The notes under the pieces: generated by a model
Told to the model about the DNA's origin: nothing
The model's database searches: none
The model's input: the letters and a program-made list of their open reading frames with translations, nothing else
Shown here: positions 42,648 to 49,987 of the stretch, piece after piece
How the letters are laid out: each line of letters starts with the position of its first letter
Position numbering within the stretch: the stretch's first letter is position 1
Program-made: the position numbers and the translations under genes
Assembly: GCA_938020525.1 (NCBI GenBank)
Contig: CALIHW010000083.1
Location: 1 to 60,785 of the forward strand
Reading direction: 5' to 3'
Length of the DNA: 60,785 nt
Source: an uncultured Granulosicoccaceae bacterium
Lineage (GTDB): Bacteria > Pseudomonadota > Gammaproteobacteria > Granulosicoccales > Granulosicoccaceae

Positions 42648-43934
42648 ATGACGTTAATCGAGAAACTTCTTCAATTATACTTAGGCGGCTCGGCCGGTAT
42701 TCCACGTCACGTCCTGGCTGTAGCCAGGTTGTCTCTGTTTGACTGGGTTGTTTGTGGCATGGGGGGACTCGATGAGCCGGTATCCCGAAGAATAAGAGAC
42801 TATGTAGCCGGGGAGTATGCTACTGGTAGATGTGCTGTTTTCGGTTGCATTCAATCAGGTGCAGCAGGAGCCGCTTTAGCAAACGGTGCGATCTCACATG
42901 CCCTCGATTATGACGACACACATTTTGCACACATTGGTCATTTATCTGTAGGGATTTTTCCCGCAGCGATGGCGGCAGCCGAGGACACAGATTCCAGCCT
43001 GCAAGAATTGCTTGAAGCATTCGTGCTGGGTGCTGAAGCTGCGATTAAGGTGGGCAAAGTTCTCGGGCCTAAACACTATGATCATGGTTACCATCAGACC
43101 GCGACTGCTGGTGCATTTGGAGCAACAGTTGCTGCTGCGTATTTGTATCAATTATCAGCAATTGAATTACGGGCGGCATTAGGGTTGTGCTCTACGCGTG
43201 CCAGTGGCTTAAAAAACCAGTTTGGTACCATGGGAAAACCGCTAAACGCCGGATACGCTGCATCTAATGGCGTGGAGTGTGCGAAGTTGGCGAAGCTGGG
43301 CGTTACCTCTGCCGAAGACGGCCTTGAGGGTCCGCAAGGATTTATTCAAACACATAGCGACGAACCGGCAACTGAAGCAGTATTCGATAATTTTCTTTTT
43401 GATGAAATTTCTTTTAAGTTGCATGCCTGCTGTCACGGGACACATGCAATGATCGAGGCGATTTTAAAGGCCAAAAGACAAACTGTATTTACACTGAAAG
43501 ATGTTGCATCACTCGAAGTCCGTACTCATCCGAAATGGTTGCGCGTCTGTGATATCAAAAAGCCGTCTACCGGACTTGAGGCAAAGTTTAGCTATTCATG
43601 GCTTGCAGGTATGACAGTACAAGGTTTATCAACAGCGAACCCTGAATCTTACTCAGATAATATTTGCACCAATATGGGCTTGCATGACTTCGCCGATAAA
43701 GTCACTGTTGTTGCTGACAATATTCCGGATACCGCAGCCAAAATTGTATTCACGCTTAATAATGGTACTGAATGCGCTGCTGACTATGATTTGTCAGATA
43801 AGCTTGACGAGAATGATCTCAGTGCAAGGCTACGCGACAAAGCTAAAGCCGTGATTGGAGAAAGTTCAAGCGAGCTGTGGGCGAAGATACAACAAGATGG
43901 CAATTTGTCTGCTCGCTCTTTGAAATTGTTTTGA
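42648..43934 (+). CDS. MmgE/PrpD family protein (428 aa)
   Basis: Members dehydrate 2-methylcitrate or decarboxylate cis-aconitate, among other reactions. Typical segments are visible: RLSLFDWVVCGMGG near 28, ANGAISHALDYDDTHF near 78 with the Asp-rich active-site loop, YDHGYHQTATAGAFGATVAA near 148, and FKLHACCHGTHAMIEA near 258. Length is a little under the usual 450. No methylcitrate-cycle genes accompany it, so the substrate is open. The ATG at 42648 has no clear ribosome site. Confidence 0.85.
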   Translation: MTLIEKLLQLYLGGSAGIPRHVLAVARLSLFDWVVCGMGGLDEPVSRRIRDYVAGEYATGRCAVFGCIQSGAAGAALANGAISHALDYDDTHFAHIGHLSVGIFPAAMAAAEDTDSSLQELLEAFVLGAEAAIKVGKVLGPKHYDHGYHQTATAGAFGATVAAAYLYQLSAIELRAALGLCSTRASGLKNQFGTMGKPLNAGYAASNGVECAKLAKLGVTSAEDGLEGPQGFIQTHSDEPATEAVFDNFLFDEISFKLHACCHGTHAMIEAILKAKRQTVFTLKDVASLEVRTHPKWLRVCDIKKPSTGLEAKFSYSWLAGMTVQGLSTANPESYSDNICTNMGLHDFADKVTVVADNIPDTAAKIVFTLNNGTECAADYDLSDKLDENDLSARLRDKAKAVIGESSSELWAKIQQDGNLSARSLKLF

Positions 43935-43966
43935 TCTACTTTTAGAGTAAAAAAGAAGAAATATCG

Positions 43967-44020
43967 ATGTACCAATGTCCACATTGTGGAGCTAATACTA
44001 TAAGTATTTGGGAGAAGTAG
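43967..44020 (+). pseudogene. Possible N-terminal fragment of a small zinc-ribbon protein gene
   Basis: Right after an A-rich stretch with GAAGAA, an ATG opens MYQCPHCGANTISIWEK and a stop. A CxxC zinc knuckle followed by ISIW is how a family of small bacterial zinc-ribbon membrane proteins begins, so this may be the head of such a gene cut by a stop. With 17 codons it could also be chance. Confidence 0.35.
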
Positions 44021-44116
44021 GTAATTGTCTTTCGCACCGCCTCTATAGCAGACGTTCGATCAGGAAGATCTACGCCTCTAAGAGTATATCGTGTCCTTAT
44101 TTCTAATTTGTTTATT

Positions 44117-45439
44117 CTAAGTATTACTAAGGGTGCTTTTTTGTTGATGTTCTTTGGCGCGTTTTATCAGATAATTGAACAGCATCTGCAAACCAATACC
44201 GGTGCGAATTTCAAATAGCTCGTAATGAAAACGACGACGCGAAAGACCGTGATTTGGAAGTTCTTTGATCAGGCTATCACGCAGAGCCGATGGGCCGCAG
44301 TAAAGAACATGCTTGTCTTTGAGGCTTTCGCTCTGCGCGGCAATTAACTCTGCATTCAGTCTGCCTTGTTTGCTGGTTTCCCATAGTGTCAGTGTAAAGT
44401 TTGGGTTGGCGTTGGCAATATTTTCCAATTCTTCAAGGTGTACAGCTTTACTGCGATCTTTGATAGAGTAAATCAATTTAACTGGACCGGAATCCGCCGA
44501 TAAGCTGCCTGCCATTGCTGCAAAAGGGGTAATGCCAATGCCTGCTGCTACCCAGGTTTGAGGGCCACGAGCTAAAGCAAATTCACCAAAGGGACCTTCT
44601 ACTTGCGCCGTTGTGCCAACCTCCAAGCGTGACATTAGTCTTATTGTGTAGTCACCCAAGGGGCCAATAGTCATCCTCAACTGGCCATTTTCTTGGGGTG
44701 CCGCGCTTAAGGTGAAAGGATGGGGCTCACGTAATCCCAAGTCCGAAAAACTAATGAAAGCAAATTGCCCGGCCTTGTGGCGCAGGGTACGTTTTTGTGG
44801 AGAAAGGGTGACACTTAGTGCATCACCTTGTTTGTCGAGTTCGGTTACGGTATAACGAAACGATGGTCTTAGTCGTCTTGGAGCAGATGTGTAAAGGTAG
44901 GCTATAAATCCAACCCCACAAATAAAAAGCATGTATAAGCCCAGCGGGCCTGTATTTGGGAACGGCTTCAAGATAAACATATAGTGAAATACAGATAGCA
45001 CAAAGAACACGCCAATGAAGCGGTGCGTCCACTTCCATAGATGATAAGGGATAAAGGTTGCAACAGTTACGGCAACCAGTATCAGCATGCCGTTCAATCC
45101 AATTTCACCCGCAGTTTCTGCAACATCGGATAGAAACGTCTCTTTACCTCCCTCTACATCGGCGTCTATAGTGTCGTGCAGAAATGTGGCTGCTAACGCC
45201 CATAAGCCAAGCCATTTATGTAGGCGGTAAGACTGATCCAATGGTCCAAAGATCCATTCAACGCCTGGCCAACGCGTTGCGATGAACTGTAATATTGCCA
45301 TTGAGATTAACGCAGTCAGCCCTAGATATTGACTGAATATTGCCAACGTATCTCTACCCGATGCAATGCCGGGTAACCAAAAGAGTGGAACCAACATGGC
45401 GGCGGCAATGAAGAATAATCCAGTAATCTTTAGTTTCAT
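44117..45439 (-). CDS. Ferric-reductase-like transmembrane flavoprotein (about 440 aa)
   Basis: About six membrane helices in the first 210 residues carry the ferric-reductase domain; paired His for b-type haem are in SYRLHKWLGLWALAATFLHD and KWTHRFIGVFFVLSVFHYMF. The cytoplasmic half is a ferredoxin-reductase module: FAD site EPHPFTLSA, then GPLGDYTIRL, the NAD(P) site VAAGIGITPFAAM and a C-terminal YCGPSALRD. It would move electrons from NAD(P)H across the membrane, for example to ferric iron or an oxidised partner. The ATG at 45439 gives a natural N-terminus before the first helix; an in-frame GTG at 45532 would add 31 residues without obvious value. Confidence 0.87.
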   Translation of the reverse strand: MKLKITGLFFIAAAMLVPLFWLPGIASGRDTLAIFSQYLGLTALISMAILQFIATRWPGVEWIFGPLDQSYRLHKWLGLWALAATFLHDTIDADVEGGKETFLSDVAETAGEIGLNGMLILVAVTVATFIPYHLWKWTHRFIGVFFVLSVFHYMFILKPFPNTGPLGLYMLFICGVGFIAYLYTSAPRRLRPSFRYTVTELDKQGDALSVTLSPQKRTLRHKAGQFAFISFSDLGLREPHPFTLSAAPQENGQLRMTIGPLGDYTIRLMSRLEVGTTAQVEGPFGEFALARGPQTWVAAGIGITPFAAMAGSLSADSGPVKLIYSIKDRSKAVHLEELENIANANPNFTLTLWETSKQGRLNAELIAAQSESLKDKHVLYCGPSALRDSLIKELPNHGLSRRRFHYELFEIRTGIGLQMLFNYLIKRAKEHQQKSTLSNT

Positions 45440-45614
45440 GATGGCTAAAATAACATAAATATGCCAATTTACCCGTCTGCTAAACCGAGCTAAGTCGCTG
45501 TGTGAGCCATGTAGGGAAAGATTAAGGGTCACTGATTAGACATTTCCGGTTCTAGTACAGTGACAATCAGTCAATTCCGGACAGTCGCAATTGATATTGT
45601 TGGAGCTGACCCAC

Positions 45615-45710
45615 CTAGGAGCTTGTCCGAGAATGAATGATCTACTGCGAAAGCGATCTTTTGGCCAGCTATTACGACGCTACGACCCTCATTCTCGGAC
45701 AAGCTCCTAG
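45615..45710. mobile_element. Small MITE-like element with perfect 22-bp inverted ends (96 bp)
   Basis: The two ends, 45615-45636 and 45689-45710, are perfect inverted repeats of 22 bases starting CTAGGAGCTTGTCC. The 52 bases between carry no gene. The whole is far too short for an insertion sequence and looks like a non-autonomous derivative. The ends differ from the other element family, but both begin with CTAG. It lies between the ferric-reductase-like and GNAT genes, both on the minus strand. Confidence 0.75.
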
Positions 45711-45736
45711 AAGATGGGCCGCCCCATGCTTACAAC

Positions 45737-46201
45737 TCACAAATACTTGTGGAAAGTAATTTTGTCGTCTCCGACGCCATAGTATTCGCGTATACGCGCT
45801 TCTTCGGTATAGCCCAGCTTTGAATAGAAACTCCTGGTTTTGATGAAGTCGTCAGTACCAGATGTCTCCACCAGTAGTATGCGAATGCCTTTTGCTGACA
45901 GTCTTTCTTCAACGTAGGACATTATCTGCGCACCAATTCCTTCACTTTGGCGATCGGGATGTACGGCAATTAGTAACAAATTCCACGTACCGTCAGCCAT
46001 CGGTTCAGGCGCACAGTAAGCAATTGCCACTGGAAAGCTGTCGTCGTAAGTAAGCCAAAAGTCAGTCTGACTTTGATCATTTGAACTGGCGCAGAACATA
46101 TCATCTAGTAACTCTGACGGAAATAATCTGACAGCGTCGATTATTTCCTTCGCAGCTGTTAAATCACTAGAGATAGACGGTCGAATGCTTGATTTATTCA
46201 A
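45737..46201 (-). CDS. GNAT-family N-acetyltransferase (154 aa)
   Basis: A single GNAT domain of standard length. The acetyl-CoA binding stretch LLIAVHPDRQSEGIGAQIMSYVEE (residues ~77-100) has the Q/RxxGxG/A pattern, and the final FYSKLGYTEEARIREYYGVGDDKI matches the C-terminal strands. It would transfer an acetyl group to an unknown amine. The small inverted-repeat element lies just after its stop. Confidence 0.9.
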   Translation of the reverse strand: MNKSSIRPSISSDLTAAKEIIDAVRLFPSELLDDMFCASSNDQSQTDFWLTYDDSFPVAIAYCAPEPMADGTWNLLLIAVHPDRQSEGIGAQIMSYVEERLSAKGIRILLVETSGTDDFIKTRSFYSKLGYTEEARIREYYGVGDDKITFHKYL

Positions 46202-46526
46202 TGTTTTTTACTCGAAATTTAGACAAAATAATGCTGATGGCCTGAATGTAGAAATTCAGACTCAACTGCTGTTCAGGGTGTTTCCTCTCGGAAACCCTTC
46301 AGCAGGTGGTGCAATACCTCAACATAAAAACTCCGAATAATTGAAGTGACGGGGTTCCGACACTCACATCTAATATAGCCGCATACGGACTTATATGAAA
46401 GAGAGGTATTGTCGCACTGGGTGAGTCTGCTTGGGCATGCTTGCGTCTGTTGTGTGGCAATGGCAGGTTGACAAATCTGTATTCTAATTGCGTTGTCAAA
46501 TCGAGTGTACCGACGGTCCACTCTGG
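46202..46526. other. Intergenic stretch with an imperfect hairpin
   Basis: At 46265-46304 an imperfect inverted repeat runs CTGCTG...CAGGGTGTTTCC-TCTC-GGAAACCCT...CAGCAG. It could be a terminator-like or attenuator hairpin ahead of the GNAT gene on the minus strand. No gene can be supported. Confidence 0.35.
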
Positions 46527-46675
46527 CCTGGATAATTCATCAGGCGACAGGTAAATATTGGCGAAATACTATGTATACAGTTCCAAACCACTTTATTAGC
46601 ACATTTTTCAAAATAGCAGTGTGGTGTCTATTCGACGCCAGAAGAAAATCTGGCGTCACATCTCGGCCGATCCTC
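46527..46675. repeat. Truncated copy of the CTAG-ended palindromic element
   Basis: From CCTGGATAATTCATCAGG at 46527 to CTCGGCCGATCCTC at ~46675 this stretch follows the left 145 bases of the full element at 40531-40776 with only a few substitutions and one three-base insertion. The right end is absent: the match stops 12 bases before the stop codon of the SDR gene. The preceding bases read CTGG rather than CTAG. Confidence 0.75.
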
Positions 46676-46687
46676 GCAAACAGTTAT

Positions 46688-47455
46688 CTATGGTACTGGC
46701 AAGCCTACACGTTGCCGTCCCTCAACAGTTTTTATCGAAAAATCAGTGCCATCAAACTCTCTGGCTTCATCACAACACAGGAAAGCGACGGCTTCACCAG
46801 CCCACTCGGCGGGTATGTGGGTAGACCAATCCAGTTGACTGACCGAGTTGATGCCTGAGTTTTTAATGGTTTCCATCATATTGGTGGCCACTGTTCCCGG
46901 ACTGAGGCCAACAATACGAATGCCTTTTTCGGCCAGTTCTTTGTGTGCACATTCGGTGAGCTTTTTCACTGCAGCTTTGGACGCACAATAGTGACTCCAT
47001 CCCTCAAGTGCACTGTTTGCGGCGCCAGAACTCATATTTACTATAACGCCATTGCCTTGCGCTTCCATAAGAGGAAGAACAGCACGCATACCGAAATAGA
47101 CACCCTTCACATTGACATCTATAGCGTTTGCCCAGGCATAGGCGTCGCCATCGGTAAGTCGGGCGATTGGATCAATCGTACCAGCGTTGTTTACAAGTAT
47201 GTCCAGTGAGCCCCAGGCATCTGTGCATATTTTTACTGCATGTTCCAGGTCATGATATTGCGAGACATCACACTGAATCGCGATAGCGTCTGCACCAGCC
47301 CTCTTTAACTCCCTCACCTTTATTTCAATTTGATCGATGTTGCGAGAAGCCAATGCTACCAAAGCGCCATATTCAGATAGCTTCTTCGCGATCGCAAAAC
47401 CGATTCCGCCACTTGCACCGGTAACAAGAGCGCGCTTACCTTTCAATTCATTCAT
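46688..47455 (-). CDS. Short-chain dehydrogenase/reductase (255 aa)
   Basis: A classical SDR: TGASGGIGFAIAKKL (cofactor motif), NNAGTIDPIAR, the catalytic Ser in NMSSGAANSALE and YCASKAAVKKLTE with the Tyr-Lys pair, then LSPGTVATNMM. Substrate is unknown. The ATG at 47455 overlaps the end of the YceI-like gene by eight bases (ATGAATGA), so the two are translationally coupled. Its C-terminus ends right beside the truncated palindromic element, which may have replaced the original downstream sequence. The LysR gene upstream in divergent orientation is the likely regulator of both. Confidence 0.9.
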   Translation of the reverse strand: MNELKGKRALVTGASGGIGFAIAKKLSEYGALVALASRNIDQIEIKVRELKRAGADAIAIQCDVSQYHDLEHAVKICTDAWGSLDILVNNAGTIDPIARLTDGDAYAWANAIDVNVKGVYFGMRAVLPLMEAQGNGVIVNMSSGAANSALEGWSHYCASKAAVKKLTECAHKELAEKGIRIVGLSPGTVATNMMETIKNSGINSVSQLDWSTHIPAEWAGEAVAFLCCDEAREFDGTDFSIKTVEGRQRVGLPVP

Positions 47456-48137
47456 TGGGAAACTCCAGATCATCGTTACGGCCGTATTGGCAAGGGATAT
47501 TGTTTGCCGGCGCTTCATTGCAATCGACTAAATCGAAGTGAATATTCAAGTCGATAAATTGGCCCAGCGGAGACCCTGGGAAATTTAGTGCATCCAGTCC
47601 ATGCGCCACTCGATCAAACCGACCGGTCGCTTCTACCCCAATGGCACTAAGTTCATCATAACGAGGCAGGAAAGCAGCATACTTCGCAATATCTGTGATG
47701 TTAAATGTCAGCTCGAGGGGTTCTGTGGTCCCCATGAATGTGAGGTCACCGATGATAGTTCCGGACTTCTCATCACTCATGTTGATATTGGTACTGACAA
47801 ACTTAATGGTGGAAAATGTTTCTACATTAAGAATATCCTCGGCGCGCAAATGGTTGTCTCTTCCCACGTGGTTACTGTCGATGCTGCTTACATCTATTGT
47901 GAAAGTGACCAGGCTATTTTCAAAATCAGTGTCATCAATCAGAAAATCGCCATCAAACTGCCTGAATTGCCCAACCGTGTTTGAATAGCCGAAGTGATCA
48001 ATTTCCCAACCTATGTACGCATGCCCGAGGTCAAGCGTGTACGGAATTTGTGCAGCGTTTGCAGCATTCGATGCAAACATGCCTGCAGCGATCAGAGTGT
48101 GGAATATCACAGTGGTCTTCAAGGTTTCAATCTCCAT
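47448..48137 (-). CDS. YceI-family periplasmic protein (229 aa)
   Basis: After a signal peptide (VIFHTLIAAGMFASNAANA) comes the YceI lipocalin-like fold: YTLDLGHAYIGWEIDHFGYS (matching the usual D..HS.i.F...H), VTFTIDVSSIDSNHVGRDNHL, FSTIKFVSTNI, GDLTFMGTTEPLELTF and DRVAHGLDA. Known YceI proteins bind polyprenoid or other lipids. A C-terminal extension carries two Cys (VDCNE, NIPCQYG) that may form a disulfide. The start at 48137 is chosen because the signal peptide begins there. It is the first gene of the pair with the SDR and is divergent from LysR. Confidence 0.88.
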   Translation of the reverse strand: MEIETLKTTVIFHTLIAAGMFASNAANAAQIPYTLDLGHAYIGWEIDHFGYSNTVGQFRQFDGDFLIDDTDFENSLVTFTIDVSSIDSNHVGRDNHLRAEDILNVETFSTIKFVSTNINMSDEKSGTIIGDLTFMGTTEPLELTFNITDIAKYAAFLPRYDELSAIGVEATGRFDRVAHGLDALNFPGSPLGQFIDLNIHFDLVDCNEAPANNIPCQYGRNDDLEFPNE

Positions 48138-48212
48138 TGTTTCGTTCAACTGAAGGTCGTGTAGCTTTCCAGAAATACCATGGACAATAAATATCTCGTA
48201 GTGCACTTGTTT

Positions 48213-48229
48213 ATTGCATAATGTGCAAT
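48213..48229. promoter_or_regulatory. LysR-type operator at the lysR start
   Basis: ATTGCA-TAATG-TGCAAT is a perfect palindrome with the T-N11-A core of LysR binding sites. It ends one base before the ATG of the LysR gene and lies 76 bases upstream of the YceI-like start, so it could control both directions. A GTGCAC sequence ten bases before it may be a second half site. Confidence 0.6.
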
Positions 48230-48230
48230 T

Positions 48231-49124
48231 ATGGAAATCTCTCAATTAAGGGCATTCATCGCCGTTGCAGAAACCGGTGGCTTTACATCTGCAGCATCAG
48301 CTATGGATGTAGCACCGTCGTCTATCACGCGAGCGGTTGCCAAACTGGAAGATTCGCTGGGCGTGCGTCTGTTTCAGCGTACAACCCGATCCGTATCGCT
48401 CACCGAAGCCGGCGTTCGCTTTCTTAATCGCATTGGCCCGGCTTTGTCCGAGATCGAGGCAGCGGTGGATCACATCGGTGAATCGGGTATGAGCGTTTCA
48501 GGGCAAATTAGAGTAGCGGCGTCTGTGTCATTTGGACAAAAGGTGATAGCCCCGGCACTACCGGCGTTTGCCAACCAGTACCCGGACCTTCGGGTTGAAC
48601 TGGTTTTGTCAGATTCTGTCACTGATATTATCGCCGAACGAATAGATGTTGCTGTCAGGCATGGTGTACTACCAGACAGCTCATTGATTGCTCGACGCTT
48701 AAGCGATGTTCGCTATCGACTGGTAGCAGCCCCTGAATTTTTGAAGAAAACGAAGAAGCCTAATTCACCGCAAGATCTTTCGCAGCATCGCTGTTTGACT
48801 TTCCCATACGCATCTTTTAAGTCTCAGTGGAGATTTTCAAAAAAAAACAGGGAAGTGCTTGTTCCTATTGAACCGTTCATAACCATATCAAACCCGATAG
48901 CACTTTCAACATGTGTACAGTCAGGGATGGGCTATGGCTTGTTAGCCGATTGGCTTGTTAATGATGATATAAAGAATGGCAGTTTGGTAGAGGTGTTGCC
49001 TTCCTGGAATGCAACAGGTGCCGACGTTGAGCAAGACGCCGCTTTATGGGTAGTAATGCCAAGTCGGCAATTTGTGCCGTTGAAGTCCAATGTATTTGTG
49101 AGCTTTTTGGAGGGTGTTATTTAG
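48231..49124 (+). CDS. LysR-family transcriptional regulator (297 aa)
   Basis: The N-terminal winged helix is clear: ISQLRAFIAVAETGGFTSAA, then PSSITRAVAKLEDSLGVRLF, QRTTRSVSLTEAG. The remainder is a periplasmic-binding-protein-like effector domain (IRVAASVSFGQKVIAPALP, DSVTDIIAERIDVAVRHGVL). This type of LysR (CrgA/AaeR-like subgroup) commonly regulates a divergently transcribed oxidoreductase gene; here that is the YceI-SDR pair. The ATG follows the operator palindrome directly, so self-repression is likely. Confidence 0.92.
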   Translation: MEISQLRAFIAVAETGGFTSAASAMDVAPSSITRAVAKLEDSLGVRLFQRTTRSVSLTEAGVRFLNRIGPALSEIEAAVDHIGESGMSVSGQIRVAASVSFGQKVIAPALPAFANQYPDLRVELVLSDSVTDIIAERIDVAVRHGVLPDSSLIARRLSDVRYRLVAAPEFLKKTKKPNSPQDLSQHRCLTFPYASFKSQWRFSKKNREVLVPIEPFITISNPIALSTCVQSGMGYGLLADWLVNDDIKNGSLVEVLPSWNATGADVEQDAALWVVMPSRQFVPLKSNVFVSFLEGVI

Positions 49125-49144
49125 ACTGCTGCCACAGTCCAAGC

Positions 49145-49157
49145 ACAGTTTAACTGT
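49145..49157. terminator. Possible weak terminator after the LysR gene
   Basis: ACAGTT-T-AACTGT, flanked by further partial pairing (GC and GC), lies 20 bases after the LysR stop and is followed by CTTTCTTAATTTG. Confidence 0.3.
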
Positions 49158-49282
49158 CTGCTTTCTTAATTTGTAGCTAACGAGTGATAGTCAGTCTACG
49201 GAAGCGCTGACCGTCAGCAAAGGGCAACGATCTTGCAGTAGGCATTAAATTATTTAGTAATTGTTGATGAAACGACTAGTTT

Positions 49283-49801
49283 TCAGCATCGGCTATATAT
49301 GTGTGCCAGCAAGTAACGATTGGGCAGAGGATCAGTGGCGTGGCGCAGGCGTAAGTATTGACCTCCTAGTGAATACGCTTCTTTTTCCCCTGCAGATGGA
49401 CACTTAAACTGTTCTGCAGCGCCAGATTGAAATTGCACATGGTGGATCAGCTCATGAAGTAGCTGTTCTTGGAAGACAGGATTCTCCAACCAGTCGTTGT
49501 GTAATGGCTTGGTTAGGTCTCTGAGAGAAGTATCATCGGCGGATTCGGATTCCAGCTCATCGTTTAGTCTAGGATCGATTAAAAAGATAATTCCGTTATC
49601 TGCGTCTTCATTATTGTACAAGGCGTAAATACGTGAGTCTATTCCGCCAGACACGGGGACTGATATGTCTGTACCGGAATAATACTCCTGAGTCATCTCA
49701 GCAGGACTGACTAGCCGCACTTCCGGTGACGGTATGTCTCCAACATTGTAGCTGGTGTGAGTGCCAATCCAGACCATCAATGTTGCTATCAGATTTTCCA
49801 T
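49283..49801 (-). CDS. HExxH zinc-protease-like protein, DUF6647-like (172 aa)
   Basis: The motif LLHELIHHVQFQSG carries HExxH, and about 20 residues later GEKEAYSLGGQYL offers a Glu as third zinc ligand. That arrangement fits a small gluzincin-like peptidase domain as in DUF6647. The conserved opening LMVWIGTHTSYN and the middle IFLIDPRLNDE agree with that family as I remember it. Catalysis is not shown. I chose the ATG at 49801; an in-frame TTG at 49921 would add 40 residues but has no ribosome site. It is divergent from the CadC-like fusion gene. Confidence 0.65.
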   Translation of the reverse strand: MENLIATLMVWIGTHTSYNVGDIPSPEVRLVSPAEMTQEYYSGTDISVPVSGGIDSRIYALYNNEDADNGIIFLIDPRLNDELESESADDTSLRDLTKPLHNDWLENPVFQEQLLHELIHHVQFQSGAAEQFKCPSAGEKEAYSLGGQYLRLRHATDPLPNRYLLAHIYSRC

Positions 49802-49987
49802 TTGGTTCTCATCTAGCTTGGAATTTTTAAGCGTGTGTGAGAGCGTCCTGAGTGTCCTGAAAAAAACCTTAAATATTTCGGAAAAATTCCTAAAATCAAT
49901 AGCTTGTTTGACTTCTTGCAAGATTTATCGATATAAGGGCACGTGGTAAACTGACAAATGAGGAAAACGGATACACAGGAGTTTGTG

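Noticed and set aside
46273-46521. Two overlapping minus-strand frames of 66-82 codons after the GNAT gene region.
   Set aside because: No protein-like pattern or start signal; the region is better explained as intergenic with a hairpin.
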